Under the pieces are notes generated by a model that was given only the letters and a program-made list of their open reading frames with translations, was not told the origin of the DNA and searched no databases. 14,300 nt of DNA from Aquimarina sp. (GTDB taxonomy: Bacteria; Bacteroidota; Bacteroidia; Flavobacteriales; Flavobacteriaceae), in contig JAHDEF010000026.1 of assembly GCA_020628975.1 (NCBI GenBank), positions 1-14,300 of the forward strand. The letters are read 5' to 3'. The translations under genes were made by a program, and so were the position numbers. This document shows positions 1-7,050 of this stretch, piece by piece. Position 1 is the stretch's first letter, and the number at the start of each line of letters is the position of its first letter.

Positions 1-1306
1 CATCCAATTCTAACAATGGGAAATCGATGACCCATAGTGGTGCAAATTCATTAGGTTTACGTAAACCAAGGCGTTCTGCCATTTCCATACGTAAAGCACT
101 CAATTGAGCTCTTACTTTATTTGTGTCTCCTGATAACACACAAATTAAATCACCTGATTTAGCGCCAGTAGCTTCTGCCCATTTTGCTAAATCTTCTTGA
201 TCGTAAAATTTATCTACAGAAGATTTGAATGAACCATCTTCATTGCATTTTACATAAACCATTCCCAATGCACCAACTTGTGGTCGTTTTACCCAATCGA
301 TTAATTTATCGATTTCTTTACGGGTATAACTAGCACCATTTGGTACAGCAATACCAACCACTAATTCAGCACTGTTGAAAACCTTAAATTCTTTATGTTT
401 TACAACTTCGTTTAATTCGCCGAATTCCATTCCGAATCGAATGTCAGGTTTGTCATTTCCATAGGTTTTCATAGCATGGTCAAATGTCATTCTTGGGAAA
501 TGCTCGATCTCGAAATTATGAAGCTTTTTTAGAAGGTGTTTAGTTAAGCCTTCAAATACATTTAAGATGTCTTCTTGTTCTACAAAAGCCATTTCACAGT
601 CAATCTGAGTGAACTCGGGTTGGCGATCTGCTCTTAAATCTTCGTCACGGAAGCATTTTACAATTTGAAAATACTTATCCATACCACCGACCATCAATAA
701 TTGCTTGAAGGTTTGTGGTGATTGAGGAAGTGCATAAAATTGTCCTTCATTCATGCGAGAAGGAACCACGAAATCTCTAGCTCCTTCAGGAGTAGATTTA
801 ATTAAATAAGGAGTTTCTACTTCTATGAAGTCTTGGTTAGCAAGGTAGTTTCTAACTTCATTAGTTACTTTGCTGCGAAAGATTAGACTATCCTTTACTG
901 GATTTCTACGAATATCTAAATAACGATATTTCATACGAATATCCTCACCTCCATCAGTTTCATCTTCAATAGTAAAAGGAGGAACTTTGGAAGTATTAAG
1001 TATGTTTAATTCGGAAACCAATACTTCAATGTCACCCGTAGGGATGTTTTTGTTTTTTGATTCACGTTCAATAACAGTACCCGTTACTTGAATCACAAAT
1101 TCACGACCTAAGGTTTTTGCTTTTTCGATTTGTGCTTTGTCTGTACGAGATTCGTCAAAGATTAATTGTGTAATTCCATAACGATCACGAAGGTCTACCC
1201 AAATCATAAAACCTTTATCTCTCGTTTTTTGAACCCATCCAGAAAGGGTTACCTTTTTATCTATATCCTCGGTGCGTAATGCTCCACAAGTATGTGTTCT
1301 GTACAT
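1..1306 (-). CDS. aspS: Aspartyl-tRNA synthetase, N-terminal about 435 residues (3' end outside window)
   Basis: Class II synthetase that charges tRNA-Asp with aspartate in the cytoplasm. The reading frame begins at the ATG at 1304-1306 (MYRTHTCGALR) and stays open to base 1, so about 435 of the usual roughly 580-590 bacterial residues are present. The first 100 or so residues form the anticodon-binding OB fold (LSGWVQKTRDKG, then IWVDLRDRYGITQLIF). Class II motif 2 lies at residues 219-236 (FRDEDLRADRQPEF), with R220 and E222 as the expected ATP contacts. It is preceded by the PQSPQ substrate loop. The part after about residue 290 (VFNSAELV to GALGMVYVK) is the GAD insertion domain found in bacterial AspRS. 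Class II motif 3 would lie beyond base 1. A TANNTTTG box 24 nt upstream suggests its own promoter, separate from leuCD. The assignment is secure. Whether the enzyme is discriminating or non-discriminating was not judged. Confidence 0.97.
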   Translation of the reverse strand, partial: MYRTHTCGALRTEDIDKKVTLSGWVQKTRDKGFMIWVDLRDRYGITQLIFDESRTDKAQIEKAKTLGREFVIQVTGTVIERESKNKNIPTGDIEVLVSELNILNTSKVPPFTIEDETDGGEDIRMKYRYLDIRRNPVKDSLIFRSKVTNEVRNYLANQDFIEVETPYLIKSTPEGARDFVVPSRMNEGQFYALPQSPQTFKQLLMVGGMDKYFQIVKCFRDEDLRADRQPEFTQIDCEMAFVEQEDILNVFEGLTKHLLKKLHNFEIEHFPRMTFDHAMKTYGNDKPDIRFGMEFGELNEVVKHKEFKVFNSAELVVGIAVPNGASYTRKEIDKLIDWVKRPQVGALGMVYVKCNEDGSFKSSVDKFYDQEDLAKWAEATGAKSGDLICVLSGDTNKVRAQLSALRMEMAERLGLRKPNEFAPLWVIDFPLLELD

Positions 1307-1330
1307 GAATGTTGTATTTCAGTCGATTGA

Positions 1331-1338
1331 CAAATTTA
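1331..1338 (-). promoter_or_regulatory. Bacteroidota -7 promoter box for aspS
   Basis: On the minus strand these bases read TAAATTTG, matching the Bacteroidota -7 consensus TANNTTTG, and end 24 nt before the aspS ATG. No clear TTG -33 element was found at the expected distance. The identical octamer occurs upstream of leuC. Confidence 0.55.
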
Positions 1339-1394
1339 AGCTTTTGCTGATTTTAAATAGAAGAGATTTTTTAAATAAAGCTCTTTTAACTAAA

Positions 1395-1429
1395 ATAACC
1401 TCACAAGTCTTTAAGACTTGTGAGGTTAT
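1395..1429. terminator. Perfect 17-bp palindrome after leuD, probable terminator
   Basis: Arms 1395-1411 and 1413-1429 are perfectly complementary around a single base, so in RNA the stem would have about 16 pairs and a 3-nt loop. It lies 27 bp past the leuD stop and about 57 bp before the aspS promoter box. On the minus strand it is followed by a weak U-rich stretch (ATTTTAGTT), so it could end the leuCD transcript. The symmetry suggests function on either strand. Very similar CCTCACAAG palindromes recur in flavobacterial genomes (recollection, not searched), so it may be a dispersed repeat doing terminator duty. Confidence 0.6.
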
Positions 1430-1455
1430 ATATTGATATAAAATAAAATTTTAGA

Positions 1456-2049
1456 CTACAAAGGAGACTTCGCTTCAAAAGCTTTTATTTCTTCTTTCAT
1501 GCTTGTTAGGTAATCGATATCATCGAAGCCGTTTAACATGTTTCCTTTTTTATATCCATTGATATCAAAAGATTCGCTTTCCCCTGATGGTAATATTACT
1601 TTTTGTTCAGGAAGGTTTACTTCAATTTCAGTATTAGGATCAGCTTCTATTGCAGCAAAAATTTTATCGGCAAAGCCAGCACTTACCTGAACAGGAAGTA
1701 CCCCAATATTTAAACAGTTTCCTTTAAAAATATCAGCAAAGAAACTAGAGATTACACAACGGAATCCATAATCGTAAACCGCCCAAGCAGCATGCTCACG
1801 AGAAGAACCTGAACCGAAGTTTTTTCCTCCAACTAATATTTTTCCTGAGTATTTTGGATTGTTTAATACAAAATCTTCCTTAGGGGAATCATCGTTATTA
1901 TATCTCCAGTCACGGAATAAGTTATCGCCGAATCCTTTACGCTCTGTAGCTTTTAAGAAACGAGCAGGGATGATTTGATCGGTATCCACATTTTCGATAG
2001 GTAATGGAACCGCAGTACTTTTTAATATTTCAAATTTATCGTATGCCAT
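1456..2049 (-). CDS. leuD: 3-isopropylmalate dehydratase small subunit
   Basis: Small (swivel-domain) subunit of isopropylmalate isomerase, which with LeuC converts 2-isopropylmalate to 3-isopropylmalate in leucine synthesis. At 197 residues it matches the usual bacterial LeuD length of about 200. Conserved segments seen are DTDQIIPARFL at residues 22-32, the substrate-binding loop GSGSSREHA at 79-87, and FFADIFKGNCLNIGVLP at 103-119. The ATG at 2049 gives the usual N-terminus (FEILKSTAVPLPIENVDTD). It lies 104 bp downstream of leuC on the same strand, so the two are probably co-transcribed. That spacer is unusually long for leuCD and contains heptad repeats. No leuA or leuB follows: a palindrome and then aspS come next. 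Confidence 0.96.
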   Translation of the reverse strand: MAYDKFEILKSTAVPLPIENVDTDQIIPARFLKATERKGFGDNLFRDWRYNNDDSPKEDFVLNNPKYSGKILVGGKNFGSGSSREHAAWAVYDYGFRCVISSFFADIFKGNCLNIGVLPVQVSAGFADKIFAAIEADPNTEIEVNLPEQKVILPSGESESFDINGYKKGNMLNGFDDIDYLTSMKEEIKAFEAKSPL

Positions 2050-2053
2050 TTTG

Positions 2054-2088
2054 TATAGCTTTTAGCCATTAGCTTTTAGCTGTTGGCT
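2054..2088. repeat. Heptad repeat array A (5 units of AGCYNNT type) between leuC and leuD
   Basis: Five consecutive 7-bp units can be read: TATAGCT, TTTAGCC, ATTAGCT, TTTAGCT, GTTGGCT. Each carries an AGC/GGC core in the same register. The array lies just upstream of the leuD start and about 20 bp from array B, whose units are the complement, so the two could pair in RNA. Function is unknown. Confidence 0.7.
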
Positions 2089-2107
2089 CTATTTTTAATT
2101 TTAAAAA

Positions 2108-2135
2108 AGCTACTAGCCAATAGCTACTAGCCAAT
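2108..2135. repeat. Heptad repeat array B (two perfect 14-bp units) between leuC and leuD
   Basis: The 14-bp unit AGCTACTAGCCAAT occurs twice in perfect tandem (2108-2121 and 2122-2135). Each unit is two heptads, AGCTACT and AGCCAAT. In orientation it is the complement of array A at 2054-2088, so the pair forms a broken inverted repeat with a roughly 19-bp AT-rich middle. Confidence 0.75.
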
Positions 2136-2138
2136 TGC

Positions 2139-2155
2139 AATTTGCGAAGCAAATT
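2139..2155. repeat. Small stem-loop at the leuC stop codon
   Basis: AATTTGC at 2139-2145 and GCAAATT at 2149-2155 form a 7-bp stem with a 3-nt loop that overlaps the last bases of the leuC stop codon. In the mRNA it would sit directly after leuC, where it could slow 3'-5' decay or help set the LeuC:LeuD ratio. There is no U-tract, so it is not a standard terminator. Confidence 0.45.
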
Positions 2156-3551
2156 ATTTCATCAACTCACGCGGATCAGTTACTTTTCCTGTAACAGCTG
2201 CTGCAGCGGCTACTAATGGAGAAGCTAATAATGTTCTTGACCCTGGTCCTTGACGACCTTCAAAATTTCGATTTGAAGTACTTACAGCATATTTTCCTGC
2301 TGGTACCTTATCATCATTCATAGCTAAACAAGCAGAACATCCAGGTTCACGTAATTCGAAACCAGCTTCTGTTAGTATATCTAATAAACCTTCTTCTTTA
2401 ATTGCAGCTTCTACTTTATGAGATCCAGGAACTAACCAAGCAGTTACATTATCTGCTTTTTTACGTCCTTTTACAATATTTGTAAAAGCACGGAAATCTT
2501 CAATACGTCCATTGGTACAACTTCCTATGAAAACAAAATCGATTGGCTTACCAATCATGTTATCACCCTCATTAAAATTCATGTAGTTTAATGACTTAGC
2601 GTAAGTCGACGCACCCCCTTGTACTTCTGAAGCGGTAGGGATACTTTTTGAAATCCCTAACCCCATACCAGGATTGGTACCGTAAGTAATCATTGGCTCA
2701 ATGTCACTAGCTTCGAAAGTAATTTCTTTATCAAAAGTAGCGTCTGGATCCGTTTTTAAGGTTTTCCAGTATTCCATTGCTTTATCCCAATCAGCTCCTT
2801 TAGGGGTATGCTCTCTACCTTTAATGTATTCAAATGTTTTTTCGTCAGGGGCAATCATACCACCACGAGCACCCATTTCGATACTTAGGTTACAAACCGT
2901 CATACGACCTTCCATAGTCATATTTTCAAAAACCTCACCAGCATATTCTACAAAATAACCAGTAGCTCCTGAAGTGGTTAATCTTGAAATAATATATAAA
3001 GCAACATCTTTTGGAGTTACTCCAAAATTTAAATCACCCTTAACATTAATACGCATTTTTTTCGGCTTTGGCTGCATAATACATTGCGTAGCCAATACCA
3101 TTTCTACTTCCGAAGTTCCGATACCAAAAGCAATAGCTCCGAAAGCCCCGTGAGTTGAAGTATGTGAATCACCACATACAATAGTTGCACCTGGTTGAGT
3201 AATTCCATATTCTGGACCTACAACATGTACAATACCATTTTTTTCGTGTCCAAGTCCCCAGTGACTAATACCATGCTCTTTTGCATTTTTTTCTAATGCG
3301 GCCAATTGGTTCGCAGAAAGTGGGTCTTGCACAGGTAAGTGCTGATTAATTGTAGGGGTGTTGTGATCGGCAGTAGCAAAAGTTTTGTTTGGGTACATCA
3401 CTCCAATACCACGATTCTTAATACCTAAGAAAGCCACAGGACTCGTTACTTCGTGTACCATGTGACGATCGATTAACAATACATCTGGGCCATCTTCAAC
3501 ATGTCTTACTACATGCGAATCCCATACCTTGTCAAATAATGTCTTACTCAT
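2154..3551 (-). CDS. leuC: 3-isopropylmalate dehydratase large subunit
   Basis: Large, [4Fe-4S]-binding subunit of isopropylmalate isomerase, an aconitase-superfamily enzyme of leucine synthesis that works with LeuD in the cytoplasm. Its 465 residues match the family length (about 466). The cluster ligands are present as C345 (FIGSCTNGR, 341-349) and C405 and C408 (EPGCSACLA). Other family signatures are the DRHMVHEVTSP segment near residue 28 and GDSHTSTHGAFG at 127-138. The ATG at 3549-3551 starts the canonical MSKTLFDKVWDSHVV. Nothing is truncated or missing. A TANNTTTG box sits 74 nt upstream, giving a leader of roughly 70 nt. No leader peptide rich in leucine codons was found in it. Repeat arrays lie on both sides of the gene. 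Confidence 0.98.
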   Translation of the reverse strand: MSKTLFDKVWDSHVVRHVEDGPDVLLIDRHMVHEVTSPVAFLGIKNRGIGVMYPNKTFATADHNTPTINQHLPVQDPLSANQLAALEKNAKEHGISHWGLGHEKNGIVHVVGPEYGITQPGATIVCGDSHTSTHGAFGAIAFGIGTSEVEMVLATQCIMQPKPKKMRINVKGDLNFGVTPKDVALYIISRLTTSGATGYFVEYAGEVFENMTMEGRMTVCNLSIEMGARGGMIAPDEKTFEYIKGREHTPKGADWDKAMEYWKTLKTDPDATFDKEITFEASDIEPMITYGTNPGMGLGISKSIPTASEVQGGASTYAKSLNYMNFNEGDNMIGKPIDFVFIGSCTNGRIEDFRAFTNIVKGRKKADNVTAWLVPGSHKVEAAIKEEGLLDILTEAGFELREPGCSACLAMNDDKVPAGKYAVSTSNRNFEGRQGPGSRTLLASPLVAAAAAVTGKVTDPRELMK

Positions 3552-3625
3552 TTTCGTTTTTTTAAAGCTTCCTCAAAATATAATTTCCTAGACAGCATTA
3601 AAGCTTAGTTAGTTTAAGAGGAATG

Positions 3626-3633
3626 CAAATTTA
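3626..3633 (-). promoter_or_regulatory. Candidate -7 promoter box for leuCD
   Basis: The minus strand reads TAAATTTG here, a match to TANNTTTG identical to the aspS box. Transcription would begin roughly 5-8 nt downstream, leaving about a 70-nt 5' leader before leuC. A -33 TTG at proper spacing was not seen, so support is the box and its position only. Confidence 0.4.
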
Positions 3634-3714
3634 ACAAAATCGTAGGTAAAGATGGTTTTTTTCTCTAATATGGAATGGTTTGTAATAGTCAATTTTACGA
3701 TGGTCAGATGGGCA

Positions 3715-3742
3715 ATTAGTAATTAGCTTTTGGCTATTAGCT
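3715..3742. repeat. Heptad repeat array C (4 units) in the leuC/pseudouridine synthase spacer
   Basis: Four 7-bp units in register: ATTAGTA, ATTAGCT, TTTGGCT, ATTAGCT, followed by a T-run. It has the same unit type and orientation as array A. Array D, about 90 bp downstream, is in the opposite orientation, so arrays C and D form a large imperfect inverted repeat. Confidence 0.65.
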
Positions 3743-3829
3743 AATTTTTTTTTGATGTAAACACAGATTTTGCTTTTTAAGATGCCTAAAATTGTGTTTA
3801 GAATAATGTTTTTAATACAAATGCGAAAA

Positions 3830-3864
3830 AGCTAATAGCTAACTGCTAAAAGCCAATCGCCGAT
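3830..3864. repeat. Heptad repeat array D (5 units) abutting a promoter
   Basis: Five heptads in register: AGCTAAT, AGCTAAC, TGCTAAA, AGCCAAT, CGCCGAT. The array ends 4 bp before the TATCTTTG box of the downstream gene and so covers the position where a -33 element would lie. It is the complement in type of array C. Confidence 0.65.
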
Positions 3865-3868
3865 ACCC

Positions 3869-3876
3869 TATCTTTG
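3869..3876 (+). promoter_or_regulatory. -7 promoter box of the pseudouridine synthase gene
   Basis: TATCTTTG matches TANNTTTG exactly and ends 14 nt before the ATG at 3891, followed by an A-rich run. This is a common flavobacterial arrangement and implies a very short leader of under 10 nt. The -33 region is occupied by heptad array D and has no TTG. Confidence 0.6.
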
Positions 3877-3890
3877 CAAAAAAAATACCC

Positions 3891-4733
3891 ATGAATCGAA
3901 ATCAAGGAAATAAAGGAGGGAAAAGAAAACCAGCGGGGCCTAGAAAAGGGAAAAGTAATCCTGGTAGCTTTGGTAAACTAAACCAAGAACGTAGGGTTAA
4001 GTCGAAACCTCCCGTGAATTTAAATCCAGATGAGATTCGTTTGAATAAATACATTGCTAATTCAGGAATGTGTACCCGACGAGAAGCTGATTTGTATATA
4101 AGTACAGGTGTTGTTCGTGTAAATGGACATGTAGTTACCGAAATGGGTTACAAGGTGAAAAGGGGTGATGAGGTAAATTTTGATGGTCAAGTAATTACAC
4201 CCGTTGAGAAAAAATATATTCTTATTAATAAGCCTAAGGGTTTCGGGGTTGAATTGAATACCTCGAATGAAGAAAAATCGGTATATTATTTGTTAAGAAA
4301 CGCCGCTAAAAGCACGTTGAAGCCAGTTGGTAAGATGGAGCGTAGTGCTACGGGGTTATTATTGCTGTCAAACGACGATCGTTTTTTGGGAAGCGTTAAT
4401 GGTTCAAACAGAATACGACAAATTTATCAAGTAGAATTAAATAAGAATTTGTCGCCAGTTCATTTTGATAAAATACTAGAAGGGGTTTACATTGAAGATG
4501 CTCAAATTCCTGTACAAGAATTACATTACCTAAATGATAACAAGCGTGAAATTGGAATTCAATTGACTTCGCAGCGCAGAAGAATTGTATCGCGTATTTT
4601 CGAAAAATTGGGTTACACGGTAAATAAAATAGATAGAACGGTAATGGGTGGGTTGACTAAAAAAGATTTACCCCGTGGTCGTTATCGTGAATTAACGAAG
4701 CAAGAGTTAATAAACTTACAGATGAATAAGTAA
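3891..4733 (+). CDS. Divergent RluB/RsuA-family pseudouridine synthase with Glu at the catalytic Asp position
   Basis: The family isomerises specific uridines in rRNA to pseudouridine. Residues 1-45 are a basic, low-complexity tail (Lys, Arg, Gly, Asn rich). Residues 48-100 form an S4 RNA-binding domain (IRLNKYIANSGMCTRREAD to GDEVNFDG). The catalytic domain runs from about 108 (ILINKPKGF) to the end. In active family members the catalytic residue is the Asp of a G-R-[LM]-D motif. Here the aligned stretch is PVGKMERSATGLLLLSND (145-162), so E150 (codon GAG at 4338-4340) stands where Asp is expected. The second conserved motif, normally G-R-N-R-x-[IV]-R-R-M, reads SQRRRIVSRIF (227-237). The typical flavobacterial C-terminus GLTKKDLPRGRYR is kept. 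Overall length (280) is normal and the frame is intact, so it is not a decayed gene. It may be a paralogue with weak or no isomerase activity that acts as an RNA-binding factor (inference). Confidence 0.88.
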   Translation: MNRNQGNKGGKRKPAGPRKGKSNPGSFGKLNQERRVKSKPPVNLNPDEIRLNKYIANSGMCTRREADLYISTGVVRVNGHVVTEMGYKVKRGDEVNFDGQVITPVEKKYILINKPKGFGVELNTSNEEKSVYYLLRNAAKSTLKPVGKMERSATGLLLLSNDDRFLGSVNGSNRIRQIYQVELNKNLSPVHFDKILEGVYIEDAQIPVQELHYLNDNKREIGIQLTSQRRRIVSRIFEKLGYTVNKIDRTVMGGLTKKDLPRGRYRELTKQELINLQMNK

Positions 4734-4738
4734 TTCAT

Positions 4739-4778
4739 AAAAAAACGAGATTCAAAAAATTGAATCTCGTTTTTTTTA
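4739..4778. terminator. Bidirectional intrinsic terminator between convergent genes
   Basis: The stem is ACGAGATTCAA (4745-4755) against TTGAATCTCGT (4760-4770) around an AAAA loop. It is flanked by an A-run on the left and a run of eight Ts on the right. It begins about 6 bp after the pseudouridine synthase stop and lies about 28 bp past the stop of the converging lipoprotein gene, so it can end both transcripts. Confidence 0.9.
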
Positions 4779-4805
4779 TGTAAATATTTTAAAATTATAT
4801 CTTCT

Positions 4806-5378
4806 TTATTGAATAGTCACCGTAGTTAACACTTTAGCTCCGTCAATAATTTCAATAGTAGCACATCCAACTAAGGGAGTTGAAACGCTTGGTCCTCTAT
4901 AAATACAGAAAGAAAGGCAGAAAGTTCCTACAGGTACTTCTGTAAAATTAGTAATATCCAAGTTGAATGTATAAGTAGTTGTGTTTTGTCCTTTAGACGC
5001 AGTTACCGTTGAAGAAGGAGTTCCTAGTTGATTTACAGGGATATCGAAATAACGATCAACAGTAGTTCCGTTTCTAGTTGTCAATTGAGCATAAACTCCA
5101 TCAATAGCTTCATCAGTAGTGACCACAAATTCAGCTGTTGAATCACCAGCTTTCCTAGCATCACCTGTAAATGAAATATCACTAGTAGGAGCTGGAGGAG
5201 CCGTTTTTACAAAAGTTGCCCCCTCAATAGCTATGCCATCTTCTATTTCATCAGATTCTAAAAAAGTAGCTTCTAGGTTATCAGATAAATCTTTAGTGAA
5301 GTCTTCTCTATCTTCATCAGAACAAGAAAATGTCAATGCGCTTAATAAAGCTAAGCCGATTAATTTTAAATTTTTCAT
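4806..5378 (-). CDS. Small lipoprotein with probable surface-export signal, function unknown
   Basis: A 190-residue protein with a lipoprotein signal peptide: MKNLKLIGLALLSALTFSC, with the acylated cysteine at C19. The next residues, SDED, fit the S-(D/E)3 type of signal that sends flavobacterial lipoproteins to the outer face of the outer membrane (established for the family; applied here by inference). After a variable acidic linker (20-50) the rest is rich in Thr, Val and Asn with alternating hydrophobic residues, as expected of one beta-sandwich of about 130 residues. Four cysteines are present, C19 plus three near the C-terminus (FCLSFCIY, VGCATIEI), so a disulfide is possible. The gene starts 27 bp after the DUF5723-like gene and ends at the shared bidirectional terminator, so the two are probably one operon. 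No enzymatic motif is recognised. Confidence 0.85.
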   Translation of the reverse strand: MKNLKLIGLALLSALTFSCSDEDREDFTKDLSDNLEATFLESDEIEDGIAIEGATFVKTAPPAPTSDISFTGDARKAGDSTAEFVVTTDEAIDGVYAQLTTRNGTTVDRYFDIPVNQLGTPSSTVTASKGQNTTTYTFNLDITNFTEVPVGTFCLSFCIYRGPSVSTPLVGCATIEIIDGAKVLTTVTIQ

Positions 5379-5405
5379 AGTGTATCGTTTTAAATTGGTT
5401 TTAAA

Positions 5406-6773
5406 TTATTTTTTTTCTTTAAGTCTTTTATAAACAGGAATTTTAAGTCCTACATAAACATCAGCTTGTTGCGATGCATCGCCTAAGCCTGATAATAGTG
5501 TGCTGGATCCTACAATTAGTGGTCCAAGTCGTAAATTGGCACCCCAAGCAAAGCCTAAGTGCTGACGGCTCATTAAAGTGGTTCCTAAAGTAAGCCATTT
5601 GGTTTGAAAACGAGGGGCAACGTAATACTCACTATAAATGCGATTGGTACTTTTTTCGTTAGTACTTCTTAAAGATTGGTTGATTCCAGCGTTAACATAA
5701 AGTCTTTTAGTCGCTTGCAAGTCTACATTTAAGCGTAAAGCTGTTGGTAATTTAATTTCTAAATCTTCGGTAGTAAATTCGGGTTCTGTTAAGTCTTCAA
5801 TAGTTTCAAAAATATCTTGATCTAAAAAGGCATCTCTGTTAATAGTTGTATTTCCAAAATCATAATTTTCCCGCGTAGCGCCATCGTAAGAGATTTTACC
5901 AATATCAGTAATAGCAAGTCCCACTTTAATCAAATAATCTCTTTTGTAGATGTTTGCTAATGTGGTGTCTTGCTTTTTCTTTTTAAGTTCATAAACAAAA
6001 CCAATATCGAAACCTACACCCTTACCTGTATCTGAAAAATCATAATCTTCTTCATCGGGGTTTAAAGATTCGGTATACGCATATGAAGCCGAGCCTCTTG
6101 CAGAAAATTCTTCGTCACCATCTATTCCTTCAACACCTGCGTCATAAGCGACGGTTAAATCTTCCGCTTCACCAACGACAGCACCACGACCTAAAAGATA
6201 TTTAGCAGTTATAGCAGCACGAAGTTTATGACGCTCTAGCGATAAAATTTCTCTACCGTATGTTATGCCGAATTCAGCCCATGTGTTTGCTGTATTGTAT
6301 GTTTTATCTTCCGTAACTTCAAATGATTCATTTAAGTCCTCATCAATACCTTCGACTTCGTCGATTAATTGTCCTTTGATTTCATTAACGTTAGCAATAC
6401 CTCTTACACGCGTAGTGATAGCAATACTTGACTTTTTAGATAAATTGAACATAAATGATGGCCCTAAAATATCTAAGTTGACATAAGCGTTATTGTTTTC
6501 GTTAAACATTTTAGCACTGTCATCATCAAATAAATCATAATCATCATCATTTAATAATTTATCGAAGTCCACATCAAAAGCATCGGTTCCTGCTAATACA
6601 CTTACACTAAATAAATTGATATCTGTTTTGTAAGGTGATCCTTGAACATTTGCTGGGTTAACGATTACGCCATGTATACCCGCATAATTGTCTTGAGTTA
6701 AACCGGTAAAGGACTGCCCTAAGAGAAAAGTGCTTGATAGTAGGAAAAAAAATAATTGTAGTTTTTGTACCAT
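5406..6773 (-). CDS. DUF5723-like outer-membrane beta-barrel protein
   Basis: 455 residues with a classical signal peptide (MVQKLQLFFFLLSSTFLLGQ, cleavage after Q20). The mature start SFTGLTQDNYAGIHGVIVNPANV (about 21-43) is the hallmark opening of DUF5723-type proteins of Bacteroidota (recalled; no search was run). An acidic insert follows (DKLLNDDDYDLFDDDSAK, 71-88). Much of the remainder alternates polar and hydrophobic residues in beta-strand fashion, including repeated short strands near the end (LTLGTTLMSRQHLGFAWGANLRL, YVGLKIPVYKRL). This agrees with a barrel in the outer membrane. The gene is first in a two-gene unit with the lipoprotein at 4806-5378, and a TANNTTTG box lies 26 nt upstream of its ATG. 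The exact role is unknown. A structural barrel or assembly partner for the lipoprotein is possible but speculative. Confidence 0.8.
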   Translation of the reverse strand: MVQKLQLFFFLLSSTFLLGQSFTGLTQDNYAGIHGVIVNPANVQGSPYKTDINLFSVSVLAGTDAFDVDFDKLLNDDDYDLFDDDSAKMFNENNNAYVNLDILGPSFMFNLSKKSSIAITTRVRGIANVNEIKGQLIDEVEGIDEDLNESFEVTEDKTYNTANTWAEFGITYGREILSLERHKLRAAITAKYLLGRGAVVGEAEDLTVAYDAGVEGIDGDEEFSARGSASYAYTESLNPDEEDYDFSDTGKGVGFDIGFVYELKKKKQDTTLANIYKRDYLIKVGLAITDIGKISYDGATRENYDFGNTTINRDAFLDQDIFETIEDLTEPEFTTEDLEIKLPTALRLNVDLQATKRLYVNAGINQSLRSTNEKSTNRIYSEYYVAPRFQTKWLTLGTTLMSRQHLGFAWGANLRLGPLIVGSSTLLSGLGDASQQADVYVGLKIPVYKRLKEKK

Positions 6774-6799
6774 AGTGTTGAATATTAAATTGATTTATG

Positions 6800-6807
6800 C
6801 AAATATA
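6800..6807 (-). promoter_or_regulatory. -7 promoter box of the DUF5723-lipoprotein operon
   Basis: Minus strand TATATTTG, an exact TANNTTTG match, ending 26 nt before the ATG at 6773. No well-placed -33 TTG was seen. Confidence 0.55.
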
Positions 6808-7050
6808 AATTGTTTCTTTTGAACCTCATTGAGATTGATCGTGTTTGAGGTTTTTGATTATCAAGTTGTAATTTTCTCAGTACAATTCATTATTAATAGG
6901 AATAATAAAAAAATACTATATCGTTTTTAAAATATTTAAATAGATTTTGAAATAAATTTTAGTTGATTGAGTCCTACAGTTTTTTTTTAGTCTTACCATT
7001 GTATTTTATTCATCTATAAGAACCTACTAGGTTTTTTAAAAAAATAGTAG

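Noticed and set aside
2701..2958. Plus-strand open frame of 85 codons inside leuC
   Set aside because: It lies antisense within an intact, strongly conserved leuC frame and shows no family features of its own.
3552..3625. Leucine attenuator or T-box in the leuC leader
   Set aside because: No run of Leu codons, no terminator/antiterminator pair and no T-box sequence could be found in the leader.
2054..3864. Heptad arrays considered as a CRISPR array
   Set aside because: Units are 7 bp, contiguous and without spacers. No cas genes are present.
5119..5433. Plus-strand open frame of 104 codons opposite the lipoprotein gene
   Set aside because: Antisense shadow of a gene with a clear signal peptide. 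Its own translation is Ser/Val-rich without a recognisable domain.
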